A stretch of DNA of 64,000 bases from Plicaturopsis crispa FD-325 SS-3 (GCA_000827205.1 KN832560.1:399478-463477); one strand, 5' to 3'; shown: positions 11,807 to 27,483, counted from the first letter of the stretch. A program made the numbers and translations. The notes: a model not told the origin generated them from the letters alone.

Positions 11807-14130
11807 TCACCTCCATGTATCATTCACGGTAGTCGAACCGCTGGCCGGCGTCACGATCTGGTCATTCGGGTTGGACTCCCAAGTAAATTTGCCTTGGTTC
11901 TTGCGGAGATACTTGTACTGGATGGTCTTCCCAGCTGGCAGATCTACTTTTACTGGAGACCACAACAAGTAAATTAGTAACACACGGACGCAAAGCAAAG
12001 CTGAGTATACACGTACCAGTCCACACAGGCGCTTTCGCGGATGAAAGTACGAGGGCATTGGCGGGGGACCAGTTTTTCAGGGCGTCGACCGACCCGGCGA
12101 GAACGATGATTTCTGCAGAGGTGGAGCATCAGAGCAAGTCACACCCGTCTAACTTGACGACTCACCTCCAGGAACTGTCTTAGCCACGACGTTGAACGTC
12201 ACCGAGACAATTTGAGATCCTCCTCCTCCTCCTCCTCCGCCGCCGCCCCCACCACCACCGTTTCCAGTACCGCTGGTAGAGCAGACGGCCGGAACGGTCA
12301 GCCCCTTGGCACCCCAGCTTGCCGGTTGCACGCCCGCCCGCGCATCGAACGCGGTAAGTGCAGCCGCGTAGCTCCACGTCAGATCCACAGCGCTCACCGG
12401 CACGCCGTTCGCCCTGGAGAATTGCTCGCTCAGCCCGCCATTGGGCGGTGTATATTTCGCCACAACGGCCACGAAGCCATCGGCGTAATTTTTGATTGCG
12501 GCGACCAGCGTGCTGTAGGTGGGTGTAGTGGAGGCGTAGGTGCCGACCGCGACCGCAGGGGAGAATGTTTGGAAGAAGGGAAGAGAAATGGTAGTGATTT
12601 CTAGCGAGCCCTGGGCGGACCATACGATGAGGGCGTCGTACAGCTGCTCGGCGACAGCGAGTGTGGTGAGGTACCAAGGCTAAGGACCACCCAGAAAGCA
12701 TCGGTGTCAGCAACCTTCATATTCACATTTGACGAGTATGAGCTCACGTACATTGCCACCTTGATAGCCATCCTCAGGATATCTGCCAGTAGCGACAGCC
12801 TGATTGACAGGCACACCCTTGTCCAATGCGTATACAGTGCGGAACGCGTTGACATAGGTCAGGAGATTCGCGAGGGCCTTGTCGGAGCAAGGTTGGAAGG
12901 TCGCGGCATCGCATCCTGCCAACGGGTCGAATGTGTGGGTGGAGGTCAACACTGTGTTCGCATCCTTTCCAGACCGGCCACTGTTGGTATTCGCAGTCAT
13001 GTACCCTGCCGGGTTCCAATATGACTGTATATACAACGATGTTATTGTAATAGAGAGAGGGGAGGTCGTGGTAACGGCTTACCTGTAAGAAACACAACGT
13101 ATTATCTGCCGGCGCTGCGTATGCGGTGACTTCTTGTCCGATTGCGGTGCCGAGGCGGATGCCCTCACGCAAAGCGCGATGCTGCACGGCAGTCGTGAAA
13201 AACGATGACCCGCGAACTTCTTCCCATAAATCAAATCTGCACCAATCCTACGTCAGTCAAGCGAGGAGAAAAAACGAAAGGGTACACGGACGTCGATTGG
13301 TTCCATTGGGTTGCAGTATAGTCCAGATCGAGCTTGATTATCGGCCAGAGAGTGGTGGAGACGTGACTAGCGTTATTGTGCGCGATGAGCCAGTTGGCAT
13401 AAGTGATCAAAGCGGTGCTACGGAGGGCAGGTCCATCTAGAGCAAAAGAGCGTTAGACACGGATGAAGGTGAGTGAACCGCGCAGTAGTCCGCACCCCGC
13501 TGCGGCCTTCCCCAAGCACCAGTGAACGCCGACTGGTCGATATTCTATGGACCCACAGAATTATTAGTCAAATAGTAGCCCCACCACCGACGAAAAAAAA
13601 TCGCGTACAAATTTGGGCTCCCCTAGGCCACCGGTGCTCACGGTGCCCGAAGGGTTAGAGACTTGCTGCAAGATCTTTTCTGCGTCCACAAAATTATCTA
13701 TCTGCGTCCTCAGAGAATCATCCAGTCCCAGCGTGTACTGGTCGATCAGCAATTTGAACACCAGCGACGAGTCGCGCGTCCATGTGTACAGGTACTGCAA
13801 TGCACAAGAATGTGAGCGAGTCTTTACGCGTACGAACTGTCCACCATGGAAACGCATACTTACATCGGGATTACTCTGCCATAAAAAAGCCAGTGCGTGA
13901 GTAATAACGCAGTGGATTCAGACTGTGCGACGCGTGCTTACATGGGAAGGCGACGCGACGACGACCCCGGGCTTAGCGCCCTGCGATTTCGCACCGCTGG
14001 GTCCTATGTTCGCGAGAAGGTTAGCTTTGGCTACTGGGGACTCAGTAGCGATGTAGCTGTCGACGACGCTGGACTGGGAATGGACGGAGAGCACGGCGAC
14101 GAGCACTGGGAACACGGAAAGTAGACGCAT
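11807..14130 (-). CDS. Secreted glucoamylase, GH15 with C-terminal CBM20 starch-binding domain
   Basis: The enzyme releases glucose from non-reducing ends of starch (EC 3.2.1.3) outside the cell. The ATG at 14130 opens a signal peptide, MRLLSVFPVLVAVLSVHS. The GH15 domain follows: GVVVASPS, YLYTWTRDSSLVFKLL, STGGLGEPKF, DGPALRSTALITYANWLIA, then DLWEEVRGSSFFTTA with the general-acid Glu in LWEE. The general base sits in GGLSEQFSRANG, followed by VDLTWSYAA. A linker with 14 consecutive Gly leads to a CBM20 that starts SVTFNVVAKTVPGG, carries Trp in ALKNWSPANAL and KFTWESNPND, and ends STTVNDTWR. Many short introns interrupt it. A TATAAA on the minus strand lies about 50 bp upstream. Confidence 0.94.
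12218..12259 (-). repeat. Gly14-coding trinucleotide tract in the glucoamylase linker
   Basis: Fourteen Gly codons in a row (seven GGA, then GGC, GGG and GGT runs, reading on the minus strand) form the linker between the GH15 and CBM20 domains. Fungal glucoamylase linkers are usually Ser/Thr-rich and O-glycosylated. The GGA run can slip, so length may vary among strains. Confidence 0.8.
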
Positions 14131-14799
14131 TTTGGGGCGTCGTAAAATGGGTTGGATAGAAGGGGGCTATGAACAGCGCTTTATACGAACGAAAAGGTTG
14201 TATTCGTTGGTAGGGCGTACTGTCACGAGTTGCTAGAAGTTCCCGACCTCCATCCGCAGTGGGGCCATCCTAGTCAATTCCTCGTGGGCGTTCGCACATT
14301 TGTCTGGCCGGCTTCAGATCAAGCGGAGAGAAGCGCGGGCGAAGTGCCCGGGAGGCTTGAGGGAGCTTGAGGGTCGCTTCAAACACAGTTGGAACCACGG
14401 CGCAGATCGCGCGTCCATGTGAAGCAAGCCGTCAGGAGACGCGTCGGCCTTCCTACCAGATGAGCATGAGGATAAGTGTGATTGCTTCAAGTTATGGTGG
14501 ATAAAACGGTAGACTGCGACTGAGAGACATTCGTTGCGTTTTGGTGCGTTCTGGACAATGTCGGCGTCAAGAAAGTAAAAAAGAGCAGTGCATAGATTGT
14601 GCACAGACGATGTGTACAAACGTAGGGGGACGAGCAAGGTAACGAGATTAATAATTTGAAGAAAGTCGGTCGGAGCAATCGCGCTCTTGTTTTGAAGCGC
14701 CGCCACAAACGCGTCCGCGCCTCGAAATGCGCATACGAAATCGCTGCAGACCAGTAGTCAGTCCACTCTCCAAAACATTTTCTTTCCCCGCACCTCGAT
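14131..14799. promoter_or_regulatory. Divergent promoter region, glucoamylase and CCT alpha
   Basis: These 669 bp separate divergent genes. On the minus strand a TATAAA at 14185-14180 sits about 50 bp from the glucoamylase ATG. The rest shows open frames (for example minus 14314-14706) with no recognisable product. No other gene is seen. Confidence 0.45.
14180..14185 (-). promoter_or_regulatory. TATA box of the glucoamylase gene
   Basis: TATAAA on the minus strand lies 50 bp upstream of the start codon, a usual place for a strongly regulated fungal secreted-enzyme gene. Confidence 0.5.
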
Positions 14800-16867
14800 A
14801 TGTTCCAACGCGACCCCCGAGCAGGAGCGTTCCTCGGCGGCGACCGCGTATCCGGACAAGACATCCGCGATCAAAATGGTGCGCTCTTTTCACGTCCAAC
14901 TCAAATACAGGGCTGGTTTGCTGAGAAGTATCCAATCGATGCACAGTCATTGCCGCGCAATCCATTGCGAACATCGTGAAGAGCTCGTTGGGGCCCTTGG
15001 GGCTCGACAAGATGCTCGTTGACAATATCGGCGTACGTCCACCTCTCTTGATTCCCTAGCCCCAACCCGCTGAAAATCGTGCATCATGTATTGCAGGAAG
15101 TAACCATATCCAACGACGGCGCGACCATCCTATCCCTCATCTCCGTCGAGCACCCCGCCGGGAAGATATTCGTCGACCTCGCGCAGAAGCAGGACAAGGA
15201 AGTCGGGGACGGGACGACGTCCGTGGTGATCATCGCGGCCGAATTGCTCCGGCGCGCGAACGAGCTGGTGAAGCAGAAAATCCACCCGACGACGATCATC
15301 ACGGGGTACCGGCTCGCGTGCAGGGAGGCGGTGAAGTTTATGCAGGACCAGCTGAGCGTGAAGGTCGATGTGCTCGGGCGGGATGCGCTGATTAACGCGG
15401 CGAAGACGACGATGTCGAGCAAGATTATCGGAAAGTGAGTCTTTCCATCTCGCGATTTTTTGCCGGGGTGGGTGCTGAGGGATGGTGTGCAGCGATGACG
15501 ACCTGTTTGCGCCAATGGCTGTTGAGGCGATGTTGGCCGTGAAAACGATCAACATGCGGGGGGATATCAAGTACCCAGTCAAAGCTGTCAACGTCCTGAA
15601 AGCTCATGGGCGCAGTGCACGGGAGTCCATGTTCGTCCAAGGTTATGCTCTCAACTGCACCGTTGCTAGCCAAGGTATGCAATATTTTTTCGTCACTTGT
15701 GCGGTCAGCTTACGCTGGTTTCTAGCCATGAAGAAGCGGATAAAGGGTGCCAAAATCGCTTGCTTGGATATCAACCTACAAAAAGCTCGCATGCAGCTGG
15801 GTGTTCAGATCCTCGTCGACGACCCCAACCAACTCGAAGAGATTCGGAAACGGTGAGTGCCGAAGTGATATGATAAAATGGCCAATTAATGAATGAATGA
15901 TTAGGGAAGCCGAGATCACTCTCGAGCGCATCCGGAAAATACTGGGCGCCGGTGCCAACGTCGTGCTCACCACAAAGGGTATCGACGACCTATGCCTCAA
16001 AGAGTTCGTAGAGGCCGGCGCCATGGCCGTCCGTCGCTGCAGGAAGGAGGACCTGCGCCGGATCGCCAAAGCCACCGGCGGCACCCTCGTTTCGAGTCTT
16101 GCGAATCTCGAGGGCGAAGAGACCTTTGAAGCGAGCTACCTCGGCACTGCGGACGAGGTCGTGCAGGAGCGCATCTCGGACGACGAGCTGATCCTCGTGA
16201 AGGGCACCAAGGTCGTCAACTCGGCGTCTATTGTGCTGAGGGGCGCGAACGACTATATGCTGGACGAGATGGAGCGCGCACTCCATGATACGCTGTGTGT
16301 CATCAAGCGGACGCTGGAGAGTGGATCGGTGGTACCCGGTGGAGGCGCTGTCGAGTCTGCATTGAGCATATACCTCGAAAACTTTGCGACAACACTTGTA
16401 AGTCTGTTTTCTTGGAGGTGGTTCACCAGCTAACACGGCGTTGTAGGGCTCGAGAGAGCAGCTTGCTATTGCGGAGTTTGCCACCGCGCTCCTCTCAATC
16501 CCAAAGACCCTCGCCGTCAACGCGGCCAAGGACTCGACAGAGCTCGTCGCCAAGCTGCGGTCATACCACAACGCAGCACAAAATGCACCGGCCGGTGACC
16601 CGAAAAAGGCCCTTCTGCGGTACGGCCTCGATCTCATGAACGGCGAGGTCAGGGACAACGTCAGCGCGGGCGTGCTCGAGCCCACCATGAGCAAAGTGCG
16701 CAGCTTGAAATCTGCGTACGAGGCTGCGGTGTCGCTTCTGCGGATTGACGACGCCATCCAATGTGTACCGGGTAAGCACGCGTTGTCGACGACGATAATA
16801 TTCCGGTCGCTAATGCGCTTGCTTTGTTGCAGAGGCCCAAGGAGACCCGGACCCTCACGGTCATTGA
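14800..16867 (+). CDS. TCP1: T-complex protein 1 subunit alpha (CCT1/TCP1)
   Basis: The product is one of eight subunits of the cytosolic chaperonin that folds actin and tubulin. Eight exons join in phase to 554 aa: 14800-14878, 14947-15032, 15097-15434, 15493-15674, 15726-15852, 15905-16397, 16447-16771 and 16833-16867. The family length is about 556. ATP-site motifs are visible: [45 protein letters not shown] (catalytic Asp in GDGTT) and [13 protein letters not shown]. Subunit identity as alpha comes from [47 protein letters not shown] and the end LLRIDDAIQ. The start [23 protein letters not shown] aligns with other alpha N-termini. Confidence 0.96.
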
Positions 16868-17303
16868 TTGTAAAGATAAACATCAGTGTAATTCACGATA
16901 TAATGCATGCTGCAGTGCTCTAAAGTGTACGATTTGAGGGAACATTTCAAATGCCCAAGATTGGACGTTGGTTCCTAGTCAATTCATAGCCAGGAGGGTT
17001 CTACTCCGAGGAGGCCACATGCATAAAGCGTGCGGTTAGCGGAGTTGTTCCTTTTCGCGGGTGCCCCTGGCCACGTGACTTGTTTTTGTTGGGCGACGTT
17101 GGACGTTTCGCTGAGTTGAACGTTGTTCCCGTCCGACGTCGACTTTCTGTTTTCTTTACAACGAGCTGCTAATTCTCTTCAACACATCCTTGACTTTCCG
17201 TTCCTCCTCCGCTCGTTGCCCGCTGTTCCCCCTCTTTTCCGCGATTTTCTGCGTCGATATAATAGCAACAAATCACTCTATGCGCTAAGCCATCCCAAAC
17301 TCC
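16868..17303. promoter_or_regulatory. Intergenic between TCP1 and CDC27, with CACGTG box
   Basis: This 436-bp spacer between two plus-strand genes holds the TCP1 3' end and the CDC27 promoter. A CACGTGAC element at 17072-17079 fits a bHLH (Cbf1/SREBP-like) site. The 150 bp before the CDC27 start are T- and C-rich. No gene is seen. Confidence 0.4.
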
Positions 17304-20222
17304 ATGCCAGTCCCGGAACCCCCCTTCTCGTTCCAGCCTCAACTATGCCAACGCTTCAAATCTCTCGTCTGGTCGTGTCTCGACGCAGACCTACACAGGT
17401 CCGCTGTATTCTATGCAGAACGATATTTCGCGATGGATCAACAGAACCATGACGCACGCCATCTATATGCCACCGCTCTCCTACGCGCAGGGCAAACCTT
17501 CTCCGCCATGTGTCTCGTCAACATACCACCCGATATATGCTGTCCGGGCTGTCTGGAGATTAGAGCGAAATGCTGCACCGTTCTGGGGAGGCACCGCCAG
17601 GCGCGCGAGGCGTTGGAACAATGTATGAGTGACTCAACCTACACGCCCTCATGTACGCGTCATCTCTTTTCTATTCCGTACTCGACAAGCTCACGTCTCT
17701 TCTCGTTAGTGTCCATGGGCTCACGCACAGCCTGCGCATTCCCCGAAGAGGCGGCGATGCGTTGTCGGTCCGGTACGATGGCTTTGAAAGGCAACTATCC
17801 CGACAAAGCTGCCGTCAGCTTTCGCCAAGCACTGAATCTGAATCCCATGCTATGGGAGGCATTTGAAGGACTTTGTGCCCTTGGTGCGTCGCTGAATCTC
17901 TCAAAGTAATTGCACGGCTTGATTATAAACCACTAGGGTCCGTCCCTGACATTGATGAATTGTTTCCTCCACGACCGCCACCTACAAAGCGACAACCACC
18001 AGAAGACTCACAGCCCAAGGTGTACCCCGTCGCCACCGGAGCGGGATTATTTACACCAGATTCAGGTAACTCTGGAAACTTATTTCGCGCATGGAAGCCA
18101 GAACCCGGCCTCCCACAGCCATTCCGAATGGGGCCCCCACCCGCCCCCCGCGACTCGATGTGAGTTCTCAACAATGTGGCCTGGGCAGTCTTTCCTCCGG
18201 AGTAACAATAACACGTGTCCGCGTCAGAGCGACTAATGATTCATCATTCTACCCGCCCGAAAACTCACTGATGCAAGTGCACCCACCGCGGCCCACGCGT
18301 GCCACAACCACCGGTCAGATACACCCGCCCCATTCACTGTCGCGACCTCTCTCATCCGCCGACGAAGCCGGCCCTGTAGCCAAGAAGCTGCGCTCGACGC
18401 GGCAGCGCAGCACTGAAGCGACGAACGCTGGAGCTGGGAACTTGAAGGCGGCGGCAGCGGCGGCGAAGCCACCGAGTAAATTGGTTATGGACGAGCCCAC
18501 GACGAAAAAGGCACGCGCACGCCCGGCCTTGACATTTTCTAACTTCTTCTCATCATCCGGTCGTTCGCAGCCTGCGAAGACAGCCGCTGGGAAAGGTGAT
18601 CGTGCCCCCGCAGCGCATGCCGGTCCCCCCACCAGGCGGAGTACGCGTCTCCTCAGTGGAGCAGGTGGAAAGCCGCCGCATATATCCAAGGTCGGTTTCG
18701 TTGCTTTGTTTTGTGTGCTTACAACGCATTGATAGTTACGCCACCCGGACTGCAGCATCCGCCAAGTCGAGATCGACGGAGGGCGCAAGCGCCGGCAAGT
18801 TCCCGCTCCGTAGAGTCCGACATGGACGACGATGCGGGTGAAGTAGCTTACTCGCAGAGCCCGTCCTCCATCGCGCAGTCTCCGCGATCCGACGCCTCGC
18901 CTGGGCCGAGCACCTGGACGACAGCTCATGAACTAGCAGCGCAGGAAGCCTACGAGACCGCGCTGGCGGACAATTATGTCTACGATATAATGCGACGGTT
19001 TGCGATAGCGACGCGGGCGCTGGCCATGTACAATTGCGATGCCTGTTTGGACGAGCTTGGGCAGCTGCCCAATATCCATCAGCAGTCGCCTTGGGTCCTC
19101 TCCATGGTTGGGCGTGCACATTACGAGAAGCAGGAATATGTCAATGTATGTTTCATATCCTTCACCACTTCCACATACTCACAAATATCGTACATATAGG
19201 CCGAGCGTGCTTTCAAGGCCGTGCGGACGCTGGAACCATATCGGCTCTGGGATATGGAGGTCTACTCATCGATATTATGGCAGCTAGGGCGGAGTGTACA
19301 GCTATCCTTTCTAGCGCAGGAGTTACTCAACATAAATCCACGGTCCGCGGAGGCCTGGATTACCGTGGGCAACCTGTTCTCGCTACAGAAGGAGCGCACC
19401 CAGGCGATGACATGCTTCCGGCGCGCAGGGCAGATGGACCCGTCGTGCGCCTACGCGTTTACATTAAGCGGGCACGAGGTCATCGACGAGGAGGTGGATA
19501 GGTCCATTGCGTTCTTTGAGACGGCGCTACGCGCTGATGCACGGCATTATGGTGCATGGTCAGTGTTCCCGTCCTTCTGTGTGTGTGGAACGCGCTGTTG
19601 ATGGACTGTCGCTAGGTACGGCCTGGGGACGTGCTACATGAGGAAGAGCAAGTTCCGTCTTGCGGAGTACCACTATCGCAAAGCGGTTGAGATACATCCG
19701 AAGAACGCTGTCCTCCTCGGATGCTTGGGCTTGGTACGTCCCGGCCAGTTTAATATGCATTTTTCCTGGTTTTAATCTACGATTGTTTTTCGTGCAGGCC
19801 GTTGAGCGACGCGGGAACCAGAACGGCGCACTGGCAATCTTCAACCATGCGATCAACATCGCGCCCGAGAACGCGCTCACCCGCTTCCGCCGTGCCAAGA
19901 TCAACATCTCTTTGAAGCATTACCCCGTAAGCCCTCCATCCACACCATTTGCCCACACAGCACTGCAATATCTGACCGTCTATAAAAAATAATGCAGCAT
20001 GCCATCGCGGACCTGGAGTTCCTGCGCGACACGTGCCCGGACGAGTCCAACGTCATCTTCCAGCTCGCAAAGGCATACCGTCTGGTGGGCGACGAGACGA
20101 AGTCCGCACAGCTGCTCGCTGTGGCGAGGGACATCTCGCCGAAGAGCGTGAAGAAGATCGAGAAGCTCCTGCAGACTGTGAAGGACGACGAGGCGGGCGA
20201 CGACCGGATGGACGAGGGCTGA
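17304..20222 (+). CDS. CDC27: Anaphase-promoting complex subunit 3 (Cdc27/APC3), TPR protein
   Basis: APC3 is a homodimeric TPR scaffold of the ubiquitin ligase that triggers anaphase, and it binds the C-termini of Cdc20 and Cdh1. The start MPVPEPPFSFQPQLCQRFKSLVWSCL leads into N-terminal TPRs (SAVFYAERYFAM, HLYATALLRAG, ALKGNYPDKAAVSFRQALNLNP). A long Pro/Ser-rich disordered middle (about 17940-18880) is typical. C-terminal TPRs follow: YNCDACLDELGQLPNIHQQSPWVLSMVGR, AFKAVRTLEPYRLWDMEVYSSILW, LINP-type repeat SAEAWITVGNLFSLQKE, CYMRKSKFRLAEYHYRKAVEIHP, and NGALAIFNHAINIAPEN. The protein ends in an acidic tail. Short introns occur throughout. Exact borders in the low-complexity middle (17620-18740) are uncertain. 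Confidence 0.92.
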
Positions 20223-20415
20223 TGCCGCGGTTAGATGAGATAGGATGGTCTAATCGGAGCGCCAGCGCTTTTTGTACATAGTCCCGCGAGGCGGAGATTT
20301 TCATCATCGTCACCTCAGTGAATACTCAGAAAAAAACTGTATTCAAAACACGCCAGTGCCGCCCTCTTCTTTATCGTACATACAGCATAAATGACGGGAA
20401 CGTAGCATCCCTCGT

Positions 20416-21745
20416 CTACAAGTGCTTCGTAAAGTCGAATCGCTTGCCTTCCCTCGCCTCGAGCATGTCGAACTCTGGCAGGCCGCTGAACCACCCAGCA
20501 CCGTGCGACCCCACGGTTGCGTATGTGTTTGCAGCTACACAGAAAAGTCAACAACTAGATATCGATATGATGGTAGCTGATAGAGCGTACCATCCTCTGG
20601 AGTAATCTTGACAGTTTCTCCTCCCCGACCGGAGGCTGCGGCGTCCGCGAGGAGTTGGACGCGTGCGCATCGTTCGAGGCTGCCGAAGTAGAATACAGTG
20701 CCCTCGATGGTGGGGGTGCACACGAGGAGGCCGTGATTCTGGGAGCAATAGATTAGATTCGGGGTAAGAAGGTGGACGTTAACTGGGACGGACCTGGAGT
20801 ATAGCGGCCTGGTCGAGAAGGTGTGTTCAGCGACTGGGCTAATAAACAAATGGCAGTGGACTAGAAAGCTAACCTTTTTGTTGCCCAGCTTGGCAGCTAT
20901 AGCCTTCCCTTCCTCGGCGTCGAGCACGACGCCCTTGAACTGTGTGTACAAAACATGATCCTACCGATGATTTCGTTTGAGCAGACATGTTTATTCTAGT
21001 TCGTGACGCAACGTACATTATAGAAGGCGCAAGAGTCCTGGGTAATCATATCGAGCTCGCGGCCGAGGGTTGCGAACGCCCTACCGTAGATGGAGTGACT
21101 GTGGGCGGCGCAGTGAACGTCTGGGCGCGCAGCATGGATCTCGGAGTGGATCATAAACGCGGCCTTGTTGAGTAGTCGCCTGGGACCGGACTCTTCCTGT
21201 ATATTTCCTTCATGGTCGACCAGCAGGAGGTCTTCCGCTTGGATCAGCCCAAAATGGAGACCCTTGAATAAGGATGAGCGGTGCGAAGGTGCTCCAGTGT
21301 ATGGGACTGGACGCTCACGAATGGGTTGACCCAGAAACAATCGGGCCGGATGGGATCCTGAGGGAAGGAGCGGTTTAATTGCCTGACGCGCAGATATGTA
21401 TTCACCGGCGTACCCTAACAGTGATATGGCCCGCGACACCTTCGTCGAACTGGTGATGGCCTAAGGTATTTGGGTCAATTCTGCACACCACGGACACGAA
21501 TCAACTCAGCTAACCAAAGATGCGGAATGCTTGTGCCAAACGAAATTTCGTCCACTCGCGCTCTTGGAGCTGGAGATACGGCGTGAGGGAGATCTAAGGT
21601 ATCGTTCTTTCTATGCCAAACATACTTTAGATGCAAAAGAAGGTGGCTTTGGGAGGAAACTGCGGGTCTTCTCCGAGACTGCGTTAAGACTCTGACCATA
21701 GTCGGATTTACCAGCTGGAGCTGCCGTTGTCGCGGTGGGTGCCAT
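20416..21745 (-). CDS. Class II aldolase/adducin-family protein
   Basis: This is a cytosolic metal-dependent aldolase-fold protein common in fungi; the substrate is unknown. The ATG at 21745 reads MAPTATTAAPAGKSDYGQSL. Exons then give LTPYLQLQEREWTKFRLAQAFRIF, HHQFDEGVAGHITVR, DPIRPDCFWVNPF, GLHFGLIQAEDLLLVDHEG, PRRLLNKAAFMIHSEIHAARPD, the zinc-binding AAHSHSIYGRAFATLGREL, MITQDSCAFYN, EEGKAIAAKLGNKK, the NHGLLV block, and GWFSGLPEFDMLEAREGKRFDF at the end. The H-S-H metal pair and the following NHGLL His are kept, so the fold should bind metal. The gene is convergent with CDC27 (193 bp between stops) and divergent from SPF45. Similar fungal proteins are annotated as meiotically up-regulated or adducin-like. 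Confidence 0.86.
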
Positions 21746-22020
21746 CGTCGAAGTGAAGGGGAACTGATTGAAGGTGGGACCGGGCCCGTGTCCCCCTCGA
21801 TGTATTTATGTTTCGCCATTACCCCGCATATCATTCTCAGCAGGACAGGTCATAGGAAAGATCACAGCAAGATAACAAGTCATAGGGAGGGAAATCAACG
21901 CTACACAGGCTCCTGACAGGCTCGGTCTCGGGGAAGCATTTGCCGATTCGCAGTATCGCGTGCACATTTCATTTTATGCAGAGTCCTTTTTCCCACGGCA
22001 TTCTTTTACTCTGCACCACC

Positions 22021-24237
22021 ATGACCTCGAGAGCAGGCGGTCTCTACGGCGGTATCCAGTTCTCGACAGGCTCTACTCTATCGCAGCCCCAGGCTACCCA
22101 GCAAAGTCAACCTACAGCACAGCCGGTGCCGCCGGTTTCTATCCCAGATGTACCAGTTCAAGCGCCCGCAGCAGCAGCAGCACCTGCAGCTAGTGCAAGC
22201 GCGAGCGCCAATGATCAAGCAAAGCCAACAGCCGGTATAGCCCACTCCTTTCGCGCACCCCAAAGCTCCCTTGTGAATCAGTAATAATATTGACATCCCG
22301 TCTACGCCACAAGGATGGTCTGCTGCTCTCGCTTTTGCCCCAGTGCGCCGGGCGCCCCCCAAGTCGCGCCCGGCAGGTGCACCTCGCTTACCCGTCGGTG
22401 CTGCCATATCCAGCCCCAGCGTAAACTCCGCTAGTGTCAGCGCGACAGCCGTCGTATTCGCCCCGCCAGAACCTGCGCAGCCGAAGGAGGAGCCTAAAGA
22501 AAAGGGATGGGGCAAGAAGGTGAAGCCACCGTCGATGATTCTCGACGAGGATGTAAACGGCTTCAATTCGGCACGAAATGCGGGGAAGGGAAAGAAATCT
22601 GGCAAAGGCAAGAACAAGAAGGTATGTACATGCCCTTTTCTGCCATACATGGATGGCCAGCCCATCTTTTTTTCGTAGAACAAACATATCGTCCCCTTGA
22701 ATGTTTGGGATCCCTTGGAGCCATACGATCCCCAGCGACCAAACGATTACAACGAGTACAAAGTGTGGAGGCAGAAAGACCGCATCGACAGGCGCGAGCG
22801 CCGATGGGCAGAGGAGCGCGACAAGAAACGTGGACGAGGCAGCAGCGCCACAGGAAGTGATGCCAGTGAAGATGAGGAGGAACGCGAGAGGCCAAGGAAA
22901 ACTGGTGCGTGTATCCCTGCAATATACTCGGAGTCTCGGGCTAAAATCCAATTTCAGGTCGATACGAAGACGACAGTTTTGACCATTGGTCTCGTGCAGC
23001 CGATCCACCTTTGGCTCATCGATCGCCATCTGCAATACCGCCCCCAGCACCAGTCAACCGCGACCTCAGTGGAGATGACGCTTTCGCGAGACGGCTTGCC
23101 ATGTCTCAGGCAGCATCTGTGCCTCCCCCTCCCGTCCTGAACGTCCAGCCGCCCTCGATGCCGCCCCCGATGCCACCTCCAATGGAAGAAGAGGAAGACG
23201 ATCCTGACGCGATCCCAGGACTGGGTGCGCCGCCTACATCCTTCCCAGAGCCTGAAACTGGAGACGAAGCATATCTTCGGCGGGTGGCTCTCTCTCAACC
23301 TCGGCCCAGCTCGTCTTCAATCTCGCCATACCATGATCCTTCCCCAGGACCAACATTGGCATACAACCCATTTGCGCCGCCCTCGGTTCCCCCGCCTCCA
23401 CCTGGAGGGCCGCCAGCGTTAGCTGGATTCGAGGCGAGGGCGAAAGCGGCGGCAGCCATAGCTGCGAAGCTCAGTGCGCTGGCTGGCAATCCGCCGCAAA
23501 CACAGTCGCAGTCTCCCCCATCTCAAGAAGAGGTCTCCGCGAGGTATGTCATTTGCCCCGAGAACTGCACGTTGTGCTTATCGGATCCACCAACGCAGAC
23601 CGGACCCACACGGCTTTGCCGCCCGTTTGATGGCAAAATGGGGCCACAAGGAAGGACAGGGTCTCGGCGTAGACGGTGGTGGTATCGTCAACGCCCTCAC
23701 CGTCGAGCAGGTGTCGAACACCAAATCGCACGCTGGCAAGGGTAAGGGCAAAGCCCCGGCGCAGAAAGTGAATGCTGCGATTGGCGTGGGCTCGAAGATG
23801 GGGAAGATCGTGAATAACAACGATGATGCGAAAGCGCGTGAAGACCGTGCGCGCTTCGGGGACCCCAGCCGTGTGGTGGTTCTCACGAATATGGTTGGGC
23901 TAGAGGACGTGGAAGACGAAGACCTACGCGGAGAAATCGGTGCGTCTCATTGCCTTTCACTTTTCCATATCGTTATCTCACACCGCTGTTTACGCCCTCA
24001 GGTGACGAGTGCGCGAAGAACGGCACGGTTGAGCGTGTCATCGTGCACGCCGTAAGCCCGCCCCCGCCGAACCCCGACGATGCTGTCCGCATTTTCGTGC
24101 TGTTCGCTGGTCCTGTGGGCGCGTGGAAAACGGTGCGAGAACTAGATGGGCGTTACTTTGGTGGGCGGACGGTTCGTGCGCGGTACTTCGCGGAGGGGCT
24201 GTTTGGACGGTATGCGTTGGACGCACCCCTTCCATGA
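22021..24237 (+). CDS. SPF45: Splicing factor 45 (RBM17/SPF45) with G-patch and UHM
   Basis: This nuclear protein binds ULM motifs of SF3B1/U2AF through a U2AF-homology motif and acts in 3' splice-site use. The N-terminus is [20 protein letters not shown]. Next come [41 protein letters not shown], an Arg/Glu-rich helix ([19 protein letters not shown]) and a long Pro-rich region. The G-patch reads [18 protein letters not shown]. The C-terminal UHM has [22 protein letters not shown] (RNP2-like) and ends [19 protein letters not shown] with the R-x-F motif (RYF). The region fits human RBM17 in domain order. Six or so short introns are needed. The first splice, near 22260-22330, is the least certain. 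Confidence 0.93.
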
Positions 24238-24541
24238 ATATTTTGTGTTTTTGGCCTGTCAGAATATACGGTTTATATTGTGCTCCCTTGTCCTTTAACG
24301 CAGTGCACGATAGATAGGATGGTGGATAAGAATATCACACAGCGGTTGCAAGTACGTGCGATGAACGTTTGGATCATTACAGAACTCGACAATACATGAC
24401 CGACTTTTGTTCGACACTAACCTAATTACAAAGGGGATCAATAATGCAAGGCCTCCAACCAAGGCCTCCAGTGCGTTCGGTACGCGGCCTTGTCTCCGGA
24501 TAGCGCAGGCCTCCACGAGATCCTGCAACCCAGATACCCGT
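24238..24541. other. Convergent 3' spacer, SPF45 and SDHA
   Basis: These 304 bp lie between two converging stops. The stretch is A/T-richer than the coding flanks and shows no gene, RNA or repeat that I can recognise. Confidence 0.4.
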
Positions 24542-27211
<2,670 letters not shown>

Positions 27212-27483
27212 ACTGGCGGTAGGAAAGAGAGAAATTAGGACGAGGACGAGGAGAACGACGGTATGATGAAGGACGCGCTGCCGATGGACCCCAACATCCG
27301 AAAACGACAGCGGTAAATCACGGAATATCATTGGCCAATCACAGCCGGTTCATTTCCGGCTGAAATCTTGCCGGCGACTTTCAGCGGCGTCAACTCCGAA
27401 TCGTCTCGAGGCCAGCGTCTGGCCTTTAGAAATTATAATCCACAACACCTGTCGTCGTACAGTAATAATCTATACAATACTAA

